64,000 nucleotides of DNA, taken from the NCBI RefSeq assembly GCF_000281045.1, contig NW_008246099.1:378077-442076 (forward strand), read 5' to 3'. Origin of the DNA: Saprolegnia diclina VS20. Taxonomy: Eukaryota > Oomycota > Saprolegniomycetes > Saprolegniales > Saprolegniaceae. This document shows, one piece after another, positions 42,673 through 54,958 of the stretch (positions are counted from its first letter, which is position 1; the number at the start of each line of letters is the position of its first letter). The notes beneath the pieces are model-generated. The model was not told where the DNA came from and did not search any database. It saw nothing but the letters and a program-made list of their open reading frames with translations. Position numbers and translations under genes: made by a program.

Positions 42673-45600
42673 TTAACTCGGGCCTTGGTGTTGCTTCTTG
42701 GTCGCGTCTGAGAAGAGCGTTGCAGTCACTACCTTGGCCACTCGCGACGTGCGGTCCTCGTTGGGGGCTAGATGCTGGGACTTGCGGCGCTGCGGCAGGA
42801 TCGCGTCGAGGTCAAAGGAGTCGGTACTATCACGCCGCGCGCTGCTCTTGCGACGGAGCGGGTCGGGGGCCTTGACCGGCACAATGACGTCGTCGGCGCA
42901 AATGCGGTCGTCGCTGGACGCCATCGGCGCCCTCTGCCTCTTGAGCTTATTGACCCACTTGCGAATGTGGCACTGCACGTAGACGGTGCTAAACTGCTTC
43001 TGCGCTTGGACCGCGGTCTGCAAGCTTGCGACGGACGACCGGAACGTATCCCACGCTGCCTTGGCGCTGAGACCCTCGGCGCCGGACGTCAAGAGCGCGA
43101 CCGAGTCCTCGACCGCAAGCTTCTGACGCCGCAGGATCTCCTTGGTGCGGCCGTTCTGATGCACGCTCTCGAGCTGCTTGTCGATGGCGGGGCGAATGTG
43201 CGTCCAGCACGCAACGAGCTGCTTGAGCTCGTCTTCAAACGAGAGGACGCTGGAATTTCCGAGGGTGCTCCGCAGAGCTAGAGGCTTGTCATGAAGCATG
43301 GCAAAGGGGAGGAAGTGGGATACCAATGCGCTCGGCGTCGGTTAGGGGTATCGACGCGTGGTTGATCGAGAGGCGGAGGTCGTACTGCTGTGTGAGCCGA
43401 AGAAGGGTCTTGAGGTCGATCATGTCTTCGCCCATGTCGTAAAAGATGAGGCGGCAGTCGCGCGGCGCGACGCTGCCGTGGGTCACGTGCAGCACGATCT
43501 TGACAAACTCTTCGATGCCGATAAAGTCGCTTGCGCCGCGAAACTTGTTGAAGGCCGCGATGTATTGCTCGTCGATCTGCGCCTCGAGCGTTTGCCACTC
43601 GGCGACGAAGAGCGCCATTGCTTCGTCGAGGTCCACATAGCCACCCTTGCTGCGCCTACGCGCCAGGTGGCGTGCGTTCACATAATGCTCTGCAGAGACA
43701 TATAAAAACACGCAACTTGAAGTTACCCGCTTGGATCTTGCACGGGTACACGGCGAAGTTGCTGCACACGGTCGTTGAAAGCGCCAATGTCCTGTGCTGC
43801 AAAGCAATTGGCGAAAACGTTGGCGGCGGCCGCGAGCACGACGTCTGTGCTCACGATACACGCGCCGTCGACAGTCTGGTGCAACTTTTGGTCGGGTCGA
43901 AAGATCTCGTGCCACTACTTAGACCACATCGCAAGCTTGCGACCGCAAGTACCTTCATAACGCCAAACACAATGTGACCAAGCGACTTTAGGTAGCTCTT
44001 GAGCATGCCGCGGCCCAATGGCCGCTGAATACCGCACGCCGCTGCGAAGAAGGCGACGCGTCGGTCACTGTGAAACATCTCACAGCCGCGAAAGATCTGC
44101 TGCAGCTGCGACCCGACAAGACTAGAAGCCTTCGAGCATCCAGTAAGCAATAGAACGAAATACCTGCGATTTTGGACCTTGGCCATGAGGTAGTCACATA
44201 CATAGGCTGCGAGATCGCTGGCGGCATCCTCGCCGTCCAGCTCGAGCTCGTCAACTTTGAGCTTCTCGATAAAGATGTCGAGTACGTTCTTCTTCATTTC
44301 CCGCAGAGAGAGCTCGGGCCCGCGCGGCTTCATCATGCTATTGAACTCGCCAACGACAAAAGTCTTCCAAAGCCACGGCATATGGTACACGCTCGCTTTG
44401 GTCGCGACCTTGGACGTCGGGGCGCGGGGTGCGCTCTTCGGTGCGACCGCTTGCTGCCACCGACTTCGTCCGAGACGAAAGAGGTTGAGCGCGCGGGCGA
44501 CGTGAACCGTGGCTCCGATGTTGACGGGCGTCGATGGTTTTGGTTCGGTCTCGGACGCGATAATCGGCGGACTGATGGATGGAGCGGGCGCCCCGCGTGG
44601 AAGATCGTTGTCGTCAGGTGTGACCCAGCGTCCGTCGCTGCCTGTGAGAACCTTGTTGAAAGCCTCCAAAAAGCGAGCACCTGCGGGCAAGTGCTGCGTC
44701 TACAGAGCTTGACTTAGCAACGAGAAACGATGGGAAGGAGATGCTCTTGCCTTTCGTACGATGGCATCGCGGAGCAAAAACTCATTGTCCGTGACAGCTT
44801 GAACGAAAAACGGCGCCCATGTCATGACGTCGGACGTCACCAGTGTCATGAGCGCTGGCTTGCTCAGCATCGCAAGGGCTGTCGTGAGCTCCTTCGATTC
44901 GGTCACGAGCGTCTTGAGGTGCTCGTCGCTTAAAAGAATTGCGTAGAGGCACTGCGTGACGCCGGCCACGTCACGCTTCAACGCCGCGTCGAGGCCTCGG
45001 ATCTGGGCGCCGTCGCGGAGCAGTCGAAAGGTGGGAAGATCGTGCAAATCCAAGAGGAGGTTTTTGAGTCGGTGTTGCTGGAGCGTGTTGGGGCGCGCTT
45101 TCGCCGTCTCGTTCTCCATCTCAACAAAGAGCTGTCGCGTGAGGTCGCCATTGAGAAGCATAACTTTGGCGGCGTCGGCCACGTGGTGGTTGAGCCAATG
45201 GTACGCTGCCTCCAGTGGAGACAGCGTGACATCGTCGACGTTGGACGTGGTTTCGGTCGACCACAGTAAGGTGAGACCTATAGGACGTTAGAAATGTAAA
45301 TCTCAACCGCGAGCGCACCGGTGGCGTTGGCTTTGACCGTGGCGTGCCACGCGTCGAGTGCGTCGGGGCTCGTCTCGAGGCGCAAAAAATGCTGGACTAC
45401 GCGAGGGCAGTGCACCATGCAGTACTTAAGGATGCCTTGCTGAAGCGTTAACGTATCAATGAGCAGGTCCGGGATCTGCTTGAGGACGCTACCAAGCGCG
45501 CTGGGCGTCGCCTTGAGCAGCTGCACGACCGTTGGCACAGTGTTGGCGGTCGCAGACTCCTTGGCCTTTTCGTCGACGTCGCCGATTTCTTTTTCAAAGT

Positions 45601-46957
45601 GCCGCTCCAAGACGCCGCCGAGATCTTGGATTGCAGCTTGCTGGCTGCGAAACTCACCAGACTTGAGCTGCGTAAAGATGTCCAAGAGGTCGTCGCCGAC
45701 GTCGTCAACAAACTCCTTGAGAGCGGTCGACTCTGGCACATCGCTGCACCGGTTCTGGTTGCCAGTTATGCTGCGGCTGCTGCTGCTAAAGCCAGAACTA
45801 TCCACCGAGCTCTTGATCGTGGGAAGCATCGCGAGAAGCGCCTCTGGGCTCAAAACACTTGGTGGATGAGGAAGAATCGACTTGCGCCGCACCGAGAGTC
45901 GCGTTGCCGCCTTGCTGGGCGCTGCAAGAATCGAAGGTCGACGGGGACTAAGCGTCCGTGACGCCGTCATTTCTGCGGACCGAACCAGCGAGCTTTGACG
46001 AGCGAGGGTCGGGGGGAGCTTTGTCACTGGAGCCGGGACCTCGATGCGAGACGCCTCGGTGACGCGCAGGTCGAGTGCGCTTGCTAAGTTATTGAGAAGC
46101 GGGCGTTTCTCGTCGTCGTCAAAGCAGTGAAAGCACTTGGCGTACGTTGCCGCATGGACAGCTGCGGTCGTCGGGAGGCGTAGCGTCGTCGCGACGGGCG
46201 CTTCAAGATACAAGCCCCACAAGTCGACGACCACGTCCGGCGTCAGCACGGGTTTGACGAGGTCGCGCACAACGTCTTTCTGGCAGGAAGACTCGAGCTG
46301 GCTAAAGTGCTGCAACAGACGAGGGCTGAGCTGCGAAGGCTACGAGGGGTGTATTGAAGAACCTGGTAGATCACTTTGACGTGGTGTTCGTTCTGGCTCG
46401 TGCGCTCTTCGTGGGACGTGCGCACTAGTAGGGTTTGAGCTCAGAGATGCGTCGCTTGACGGACGGTGTGCGTACCGCAGGTGCCAGAGTACGGCGTGTT
46501 GTCGTAAAATGGTTTTTTGGCGTCGTACAAGCGGTAGACCGAGTTGAGGAGACCGCCGAGCACGAGGTCGCAGATGGTCGACGCGGGCGCGAAGTACACG
46601 CTCAGAATCTACTCGCAAGAATGATGGACCGCTACGAGCTGCAGCGATACCTCTTGAAGCAGCTCAAAGTATATGGCCGTGCACACTGCGTTGGGCGCTT
46701 CGCGGTACGGCACGGTGCCATTGGGCTGCGACTGCTGCAACAACGCTTGCCACAACTTGGCTGTCGTCGTCGGTCTAAGTGTGTTTCGCTTTGCGCTCTC
46801 TCGGCAATCTCAAATCGTACCGATCGAGGACCTCCATACGCCCAGCCCAGCGCTCGAGGATGGTCGCGGCAAGCGCATCGAGCGCCGGCGGCTTGCGTGG
46901 CGTTCGGGGCGGTTCGATAAAGTTGTAGCTGGGCGTGTGGCCCGCCCGCCACTGCAT
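42673..46957 (-). CDS. Large unrecognised multi-exon protein (about 1,100 aa)
   Basis: Eleven exons from MQWRAGHTPSYNFIEPPRTP, all in one frame by hand. Early exons read PTTTAKLWQALLQQSQPNG and ILSVYFAPASTICDLVLGGL. The largest (about 45340-46310) combines a serine/arginine-rich stretch (TLSPRRPSILAAPSK, RLSVRRKSILPHPP) with a helical block (TALKEFVDDVGDDLLDIFTQ). Later exons give MLLNGDLTRQLFVEMENETA, EFNSMMKPRGPELSLREMKK, a compact block AEWQTLEAQIDEQYIAAFNK, and finally a basic tail (RRKSQHLAPNEDRTSRVAKV). I see no membrane segment or catalytic motif. It looks like a helical scaffold. Its start is only 59 bp from the UPRT stop. Internal junctions are proposals; two small exons could be wrong. 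Confidence 0.65.
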
Positions 46958-47015
46958 CACGCAAATACAAAAAGGCAGTCCAAAATCCGTTTCATTGGTT
47001 ACGCAGAGACGATGA

Positions 47016-48182
47016 TTACATGGTCGTGTTGTAGTACCGGTCGCCGTAGTCGCCGAGGCCCGGCACAATGTACTTGGACTCGTTGAGCTCCGGGTCGATC
47101 GCCGACGTGACGACGTGGATCTGCGGGTACGCTTCGAAGATCGCGTCGAGGCCCTCGGGGCACGCAAGCACGTTGGCGAACACAATGTCCCGCTCCTGCA
47201 CGCCCGAGTCAATGAGCAGCTACGAACAGTTGCATGAGCCAGCATCCTCTTTCTTCCACGTACCTGGATGGCCTTCTTAGCGCTACCGCCCGTCGCGAGC
47301 ATCGGGTCGAGGAGGAGCACGCGGTCAAATGCATTCATGCGCGGTGGGAGCTTGGCGTAGTAGACGACCGGGTGTTTCTCGGCCGAGGATTCATCGCGCT
47401 GGATAAGGATCTTGCCTACGCCGCAAAAGTTAGATAGAGTGCGGATGGGGAGCGTCATACCGACTGAGACGCTTGGCTCGCAGGCAAGGACCTGCTCGAG
47501 GAGCGCGTCGCCGGCGCGGACGATGGAGACGGCGCAGATGTTGCTGTTAGGCCGCATGCCCGAGAACTCGGCGCCCGTCGGCGTCCAGACGATCGCAAAC
47601 TCAAGGGTGCACGCTGCGAGCGCTTCTTCGGCCAGAATCCTACATGAGCACGTGGATAAGATCTAAATGAGGACGGCGATGAGGGTACCGCATGAGGCGG
47701 TCGGCAAACTTCTTGAATTGGAGGTGCGACGAACGCTTGTCGCGGAGCATGACATGGAGCGACTGAACGGCGTTGGTTTGGAGAATGATCAGATTGCGGT
47801 ACTTGGTCTCCATCGACGACGTGGCCGTGCACGGCTTCTTGGCCGGGTGCTTGCCGGCGACGGCGTGGGCCTTGGTGCTCTTGGGCGTGGACTTTTCGTC
47901 CTTGACGCTTGTGGGGCGGACTTCTTCCGGCGCTTGCTGGCAGCGCTTCAGGTGGCTCTCGAGAGAGATGGCGCGGCCCGAGACTTCCATTTCGCAAAAC
48001 TTGCACTTGAGGAGGGCGGTCGATGCGTTCTTTTGGCGACCCGTGTTCTCAAAGTGGATGCGGATCGGGGCGGGTGGGCGGCCTGTCTTGGAGCGCTCGG
48101 GACCGACGTCGAGGAGGGCTTTCGTTGGCTCTGGCACGTAGCCGGCTTCGTCCAAGTTGGCAGCTGGGCGTTTGGTAGTCAT
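47016..48182 (-). CDS. Uracil phosphoribosyltransferase with an N-terminal BED-like zinc finger
   Basis: Four exons, about 342 aa. Exon 1 (48182 to about 47690) starts MTTKRPAANLDEAGYVPEPT and contains a finger with C60, C63, H77 and C81 (CKFCEMEVSGRAISLESHLK then RC), of BED/C2HC type. In the same exon, without any junction, the UPRTase fold begins: RNLIILQTNAVQSLHVMLRD, then SSHLQFKKFADRLMR. Exons 2-4 continue ILAEEALAACTLEFAIVWTP, GKILIQRDESSAEKHPVVYY, the PRPP loop LLLDPMLATGGSAKKAI and the uracil-binding end PGLGDYGDRYYNT. The enzyme salvages uracil to UMP with PRPP. The uracil- and PRPP-binding residues look intact, although in several eukaryotes UPRT homologues lack activity. The zinc finger could give nuclear or DNA localisation. 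Confidence 0.85.
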
Positions 48183-48372
48183 GGCTTGCTTTTAGCGACT
48201 AAAAACGCTGGCCAAACGGTGGGTGGGCCTTTAACGGCTTTCTCTCGACCAATCACGGCGCCGGGTACTCGAATTACTCAAAAGACGACGTTTTGAGCCA
48301 CCTTTTACGTAAAAAACGCCGTTGAGAGCGCTTTTGGGTTGAGATTAACACACGGTTTTCGTGCGTATCTTT

Positions 48373-51300
48373 TCAACGCTTGGATGGGGCGCCATAGAGC
48401 AGACCCAAGTACGACGCCAGCGTCGACGCAAAGGCGTCACTTCTCACCTTGCGCGCCGACAAGCCGTGGGCGGCCACTCCTCGCGCTCGCGCGTCCTCCG
48501 CTGCTGGACCAGCCAGCGGCACCGACTCGTGTCTCAGTGGGCTTGGGAGGAATGGAACGCCGGATGGCGCCACTCGGGGTGTCTCCGGTGCGAGCCCTGT
48601 GTGGTGGGTGCGACTAATTTCTGCTGAAAGTCCCACGGGACTTGGCCCGGGCGCAACGGCGGCGCGGTGCACCAATGCAGCGACGCTGTCGATCGCCGTG
48701 CCTCGCCGCCGTTGCTCTTCGGCGGGGTAGAGTATGCTGGTGATGTCGCTGCGCGCCGGTGCTGAGAAGGTGAACGGTGCCACGGTACTTGTACTACCAT
48801 CAACAACCCCATGGCTCAAGTCGGTGGACTGGAGTCGCCGGCGGAGGCGACTCTTGGGTGCGTTCCTGGGGGTGCCACGGTCGTGGAACTGCTGCTTGAA
48901 GATGCTGGGCAGAACGGATGCGCCCTCGGACAGTACTGGTGTTGACGATGCGTCGTTGGGTGATGCTGGCGCCACGCATGGCTCCAAGGGACTTGGGTCG
49001 CTGGAGGAGGCCGGCGCTCGATCGCTTGCGCCAATGTCACCGATGGGCGCTCGGATTGCGCTGGGCGTGTAGCTCGTGGCTTGGGCATCGTCGTAGCGAG
49101 GCGGCGTCGATGCTACATGTATACAGTGAATCGATATGATGCCGCGTTGAATGAGCAGGTGACGGACGTGGTAGAAAGCACCTTCGCTCCGTCGGCGGTT
49201 TGGATCTTCTTGGCGTCGCTGACCGCCACGACTTGCCGCCGACCGAGTTGGTCCACTTTGGCAGCACGACGCTCTCGGGCGGGGACGCGGCGGAAAACAC
49301 AAGCCGGCGCACTTCGGTCACTGCGCGAATGCTCGGCATTACGCCCTTTCGTAGCATATTACTGGTGTCGTTCGCTGCTGTTGCTTGAAGATTTCGGTTG
49401 CCATCGACGTCGTCGGGCCGCCCTTCCTCGCTGCTATCAACGGCTTTCAGCAGTGATATCTTGGCGGCGCGATGACTCGGATCAGCACTTTCATCGCTCA
49501 CAAAGAGGGCTTGTGCGCGTTGTAGCTCAACCTCGGAGCTTTGCATTTGCCTGGCCTTGTCATCGATCGGCATATATTCCATCTCGCTCAGACTGGCGTC
49601 GTTCGTGGCTTGGTTAGAGGCGCCATCGCGTTGGAGCTGCCAATTCGCTTGATGGTCGGAGAGCCCATCATCGCGTTGGAGCTTTAAAGTAGGCACGTCA
49701 AGAGGCTCATGCGAGTCCGTTGCCATTTCTGGGGCATTGGAAGCTGTGGCTACACCGTCATACCGGTACTGTAGCTCTTGATCTCCTGCAGCATCGTCGA
49801 CGCCTCGCAGTAGCTCGTACATCGGCTTCAGAGGCTCTTCGGCAACCGCGACCACGACGGGATCACCAAACGGGGACCACTTTTTCGCGACTGGCGGCGC
49901 GCATGTTGCATTCGGGAGACGCAAGCTACCGCCACCAGCTGTATACAATGGCCGGAACGATGGCACAGGCGGCCGTCCTGCACTTGTTCCTTGTCGACGA
50001 ATGTCCCCCTTGGGAGACGTTGTGGTCGGCAGTGTATCTTCGCTTGCAGATTGCGAACGTGCTTCTGCGGCTTCTTCTATCGCTCGTTGAGTCTCTGTTT
50101 GGATCTCTTGTCGAGCTGCTCCTCCACGAGTTGCTGTTAGTGGCGGCTGGCTCGGTGTTGACTGACTCGGTAGGGTCCTTGCGTTCCCAACTTTGGGGGG
50201 TCTCTGGTCGCCAACTGGACGGTTCTCAGCCTGCTTCGGCATCGCTACGTTGGTGGTTTCGGACGACCACGCCGTGATACCTTCGTCTTCCTCGGAATCT
50301 AACGCTGACCGAGCCTCCAAGTCTCCTTCGGCACATTCCCATGGGTCTTGCTTCGAGCTTCGCGATTTTCGACGCGACAGAGGACCTTGCACTTGCTTGG
50401 AAGCTGCTTGCACGAGGCGAGCGGTGACGGACATCCTTCGCGCGGGCTTTTGTCGCGCATCGGCCACCTTCTCCTCGTTGCCGCTCTCGTCTTCAATCGG
50501 TTCTTCGCGCACGACGCCCATGCCACGACGCACCTCAGTCGGTGCGTTGATGAGCGAGCCTTGCAATCGCGTCGACACTCGCTGAGTCGGCGTCGGCGTG
50601 ATTGACGAGCGACGCGTGCGGCTTTTTTCGTTGGCGCCGCCGTTCTTGGCCCGGCCAGCCGGCTCGGTGCTTGGCGCGTGCATTTTGTCGACAATCGAGC
50701 GCAGCCGCGTCTTGTGTTTTTTTGGTCCCGTGCTTCGGCCCCGTGCGAGCGCACTCGTGTCACTGCTCGTGCTTGACGCCGTTTCGTTGACGAGCAATGT
50801 CCGACCGGCTGACTCAATGGAACTTGCACTGCTAGTTGAAGGTTCGTCGCGCGACTTGGGCGGCGGTGTCGGCTTAGACGGCAGCGCGGGTCGCGACGGT
50901 CGCTTCTCGAGCGCTTGGGCGACTTGTAGCTGCCGAATGAGGCGCATAATGCGGCTTTGTCCGAGTTTGTACGAGCGCCACTTGTTCTGGATGCGGACCG
51001 CGCAACGCGCTTCAAAGAGCCGGCGCTTGCGGATCGCGATTTCAACGTGTCGAATGGCATCGTCGACCTTGAACGTAGCAACATGGCGACACAGTCGCTG
51101 GAGCCCATCCAGCCGCATGCCTTGGTGGCGCTACACGATCGAATGGTTCTTGTTCAAAGCTCAAGAGGACAGCTGGATGCACCTGCGGTGCTCGGGGCCG
51201 CGTCCGACCTCGCATCTGGAGAAGGCTTCGGCGGTTGTCAATGTGCTTGTAGAAGCTGTTGCCAAAGTGTCGAAACTCTTCCATGCGACTCACGACGTGG

Positions 51301-52191
51301 TGCTTGGTCGTGAGCCAGTGGAGAATGTTCCGCCGAATGACGCGTGCGGCGGCTCGGCGCCGCACAACACGTCGCTAGGAGGTCTGAGCCAAAGAGAGCA
51401 ACACTCGGTGAGCTACCTTGCGGTGAGTCTCCGCGGCTGCATCGAGCTCGATCGCATCGCAACAAAGCGTCGCGTAGGACTGCATCGTCTCGTCGTCGTC
51501 ACTGTCATCGCTGAAGGCGTCGTTCTCAAACATACCGAGACTGTCCCAGTCGTCAATGATGGCCTTGGCGTCGTGGCCGATGGCAGCAAAGCACGCGTAC
51601 GACTGGTGGAGCCAGTAAAGCTTGTCCACCATGCGTCCAAGCGGGTCGTTGCGCGGGTCGGCTTGCGGACGAAAGTAGTGCAAGATGAACTCAATGTCCT
51701 CGATCCACTGCAAAACGTATCTACGCAACAAGGCGATCGCGCGGCCATTGGTTGTAGAAACGAGAAACTCACTCTCGGTCTTCCTCGCCAAAGTGGAATG
51801 GGAGCGTGTCCGAGTCGAGCTTGATCTGGACGCGGTCGAGGATGTCCTGGATCCGGTCGCGCTGCGAGAGCACGCACGCATGATGCTTGCGCTGCATCGA
51901 CGGCTTCTCGCTGCGCCGGAAGTTGCGCACCATGAGCTTGGCCTCAATGCGCATCGGGTGCGTCTCCTTGGCGCGCATCAGCTCTTGCCGGATCATCGCT
52001 GCCTACGCAACATCCTCCTTGTGTCATAGCCGCTCGCAACTTGCATTTTGTACCCGCGCATGGCCCGAGAGCCCCGTGAGGTCCACCGACATGCTGAGGC
52101 GCGTGAGAAAGCATTAGTTCGGAAGGTGCTGTGCGTACCGCAGCGACTTGGCCATCCGCAAGCGCTGTGGGCGCGCCACGTCGTCCCCCAT
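48373..52191 (-). CDS. Large disordered protein with IQ motifs
   Basis: About seven exons from MGDDVARPQRLRMAKSLR. Early exons encode a helical region (AAMIRQELMRAKETHPMRIE, then YVLQWIEDIEFILHYFRPQA and LDAAAETHRK). An exon around 51118-51365 gives RRVVRRRAAARVIRRNILHW, an IQ-like basic helix. The following long exon contains a clear IQ motif (RCAVRIQNKWRSYKLGQS), which binds calmodulin or light chains. The remaining roughly 900 residues are low-complexity: serine, proline, glutamine and arginine rich, with no domain. The last junction near 49180 is uncertain; two donors 16 nt apart are possible. I cannot name a family. The start lies 86 bp from the divergent gene at 52278. Confidence 0.65.
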
Positions 52192-52277
52192 GCGCGTCGC
52201 TAAAAAGGACAACGCGAGGGAGTTACGACGCAACGAGGCGTTATTCTTCGAGCCTAAATTGGATCCACCGTGCCAGC

Positions 52278-53304
52278 ATGGAGCGGTGGCGCGTCGAGCC
52301 GCCCAAGCCGGCGGCGCCGTGGAAGCGGAAGGATCGCGTAGCGCCGGTTGCAGACACTGACGCGACGCTGCACGATGTCCTGGCGCACTACGCAGCTCGC
52401 TTGCCGCACGACGCCAGGTCCCTCGTCGTTTCTGGACGGCAATGTACAAACTCGGTGTGGTAGGTCCTCCGAAAGCCGCGTCGATTCGCTCTGCACGCAG
52501 TTTGTACAGCCACAAAACGGTGGACTCCCACCGCAGCTCAGCACGGCGCTCGCATTGGAGTTGGCCACGACGGTCTGCGCACGAGGTAGCGACTCGGTGT
52601 CTCATGGGCGTGCGTAGATGTTGCGAAGAGCGCTTCCCGCGTCCTCGCCACTCGCCGATGTCGTGACACAGACACTGCTCCACGCCGTGTACAAAGACTA
52701 CGACCCGCAGAAAGACCTGCTCGACAACTGTCGGTTCGCCGATGCGGACCTGCCCGCGCTAGATGAGGACGCGGCGCCCGAAGTCGACGACGACGCCAAT
52801 GCATGTACAAAGCCAACGTCGGCGGTCGACTACGGCGCGCTCGCCAAGCTCTGGAACGACCTCGTGGCAGGCGATCGCGGTGGTGACGCTGGCGTCGCAT
52901 GTCTCGTAAGCTGTATTCAAACGCTACCCGACGCTCACCAGCGCAACATCGTCGAGCGCGTCGCTGCCGAGCTGCGCCCCGTCGCCCCCGACCCGTGTGT
53001 CGAGCGGGACGAGACGACGCTGAGGATACGAGCCGACCAAGAAAACGGTGATGACGACGGCGACGAGGAAGACGACGAAGTGTTCTTTGAGCAGTTGGTA
53101 CACGACCTGCGCGAGATCTACAACCTCTTGGACGCCTACGACCCCCGTGCCCAGCGCAGTGCGCGCTACAAGCTCCACGTACTTTTATCGGGTACGCTTG
53201 GCCTTCCGCCCGACGAGCGCGGCCAACCAGACGCGCGGGAACGCATGGCGCAGATCGTCGGCGACCTCGACGCGGAGACGCGTGCGCGCTTGCTCTTATT
53301 GTAA
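52278..53304 (+). CDS. Unrecognised acidic protein
   Basis: Three exons from MERWRVEPPKPAAPWKRKDR. Exon 1 ends RLPHDARSLVVSGRQ; exon 2 gives FVQPQNGGLPPQLSTALALE; exon 3 (from 52618) begins MLRRALPASSPLADVVTQTL and runs to the stop at 53304. The C-terminal half alternates acidic runs (ENGDDDGDEEDDEVFFEQL) with helices (VHDLREIYNLLDAYDPRAQR). About 300 aa, no membrane segment, no motif I recognise. A further intron inside exon 3 cannot be excluded. Its stop is 33 bp from the convergent SET gene. Confidence 0.55.
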
Positions 53305-53337
53305 TAGCTCCTATTTATTATTACGACGCCAATTCCA

Positions 53338-54837
53338 CTATGGTGCCATCTTCTTGCGAGGTTGGTCCGTGGCGTCCTGGAGCTTTCGCTTGCCTTTGCC
53401 GCGCTTGGACTCGGCGAGCTCGGCCGTGCAACGGACACACGTGCACGTAAAGTTGTAGCGGGAGCGGAGGTCGGCTTGGCGCGCACCCACTGGTGCGTGG
53501 CGCTCGATGTACGAGATGGTGAGCTCGTCGCCAGGAGCAACGTCCTGCGTCGTGAAGACCGTGATGTCCGTCTCGTTGACGTACGTGAAGCCGCAGTTGG
53601 GCGCGCACGAGTGGTTGAGCATCGAAAAGCGGGGGAAGAGTGCGGTCCCATCCATGGACGGGAACGCCGACGAATTGAACTCAATGTCGCAGCTGTCGTC
53701 CGCCGTGGACCACACAAAATGAATGTCCTCGTCTTCGTCGTCCGAGCCATTGCCGTCGTCGTTTGACGTTGCTCGCTTCCGGTCGTCCGTGGCGTCCGTG
53801 GCGTCTGTCGCATCCGTCGCGTTGTCCGAAGCGTCATCGGACTCGTCCTCTGATTCGTCGTCTTCCGATGACTCGACTTCCGAGTCGCACTCGTCTGCGT
53901 CCCCCATGTGACACAGCTTCTGGAGCACGCGCTCCAGCAGCGGCGCGGCTTGGGCGACCAGGTCCGCCTTTGCAGCGGGATCGCCCTCGCACGAGAGAAA
54001 GTAGGGCACAATGGGCGACGGGACATCGACACCAACAGCGTTGACCTTGGCCCGCCCGAGGAGCCCCACGAAAAAGTTCAAGTCGACGTGGGCTTGGAAC
54101 ACAGCAAAGACTTTGGACTTGGAAGAGAACGCACGCAGCACGTACGCATGCGCGGCTGACGCGACGTCCGCGTCGATCATCTTGGCAAGCAAGGGACACT
54201 CTTCGAGGTGCAAAATATCGTGGACGGCGGCTTCCCAGTCGAGAGTGCCCGACGACCGCGCTTGTACGTAGAGTCGGTAGTAGATACGCGCGAGGATGGC
54301 TGTGACGAGAGAGAGGTGCTTGAGCTCTGCGTTGTGTGTTTGGAAAGGCTCGCTCCGCTGGAAGGTCGAAGAAAAGACGTTCGTAGGCTGCGCATGTAGA
54401 ATGTCGCCACAGAGCTTCGAGCAGACGACGCTCGGCAGCTTATCACCCTTGAACTTGGTCAAGTAGACTGGTGTCGACGCGGGTGGCATGTTGGGCAGAT
54501 TTGGCTGCGCGGTCATGGCCTGAACCGACGCTGGCAACGGTTGCACACAGCGCTCGTCACTGCACATGCCCGAGAGAAGCTGGAAGCTACCGGCAAGGTA
54601 ATGCAGCTGCAATGGCACTGAGCCAACGAAGCGCTTGCAGACGCAGCAGACAAGCGGCGGCGTGGTCTCGGTCTCGTCGTCGCTGTCGTCGTCGCTGTCG
54701 ACTTCGTGGGCTGATGCGACCGAGATGGGCGAATCTTTGAGCACGACTTGGTTGGCTGGCAGCGCAGCCTTCGCGTAGACACCGCGGCCACGCGTCGCAT
54801 CGTGGCGGACCTCGACTTCGGCGGACCCGAGCTCCAT
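53338..54837 (-). CDS. SMYD-like SET-domain protein
   Basis: A 499-aa single-exon protein from MELGSAEVEVRHDATRGRGV; the ATG at 54912 is a less likely alternative. The N-terminus (ATRGRGVYAKAALPANQVVL) is the start of a SET domain of the SMYD/SET6 split type. A cysteine-bearing insert follows (CCVCKRF ... CSDERC ... VCSKLC), resembling a degenerate MYND region. Residues about 360-390 are highly acidic, with a TDATDATDATDD repeat. The SET core reads FPRFSMLNHSCAPNCGFTYV, including the NHSC motif that binds SAM and substrate, then DVAPGDELTISYIERH and a post-SET cysteine cluster (FTCTCVRC). It is likely a lysine methyltransferase; the substrate is unknown. Confidence 0.87.
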   Translation of the reverse strand: MELGSAEVEVRHDATRGRGVYAKAALPANQVVLKDSPISVASAHEVDSDDDSDDETETTPPLVCCVCKRFVGSVPLQLHYLAGSFQLLSGMCSDERCVQPLPASVQAMTAQPNLPNMPPASTPVYLTKFKGDKLPSVVCSKLCGDILHAQPTNVFSSTFQRSEPFQTHNAELKHLSLVTAILARIYYRLYVQARSSGTLDWEAAVHDILHLEECPLLAKMIDADVASAAHAYVLRAFSSKSKVFAVFQAHVDLNFFVGLLGRAKVNAVGVDVPSPIVPYFLSCEGDPAAKADLVAQAAPLLERVLQKLCHMGDADECDSEVESSEDDESEDESDDASDNATDATDATDATDDRKRATSNDDGNGSDDEDEDIHFVWSTADDSCDIEFNSSAFPSMDGTALFPRFSMLNHSCAPNCGFTYVNETDITVFTTQDVAPGDELTISYIERHAPVGARQADLRSRYNFTCTCVRCTAELAESKRGKGKRKLQDATDQPRKKMAP

Positions 54838-54958
54838 GGATGGCTGATTGGCAGAAACCGGGTGCGCACTTCGAAGGTATACGGATGCGTATACGGATCG
54901 AATCTGAAACATGCAGCTTCGGACTTCGGGTGAGTCGCTTCATTTTGAGAAATCCACG

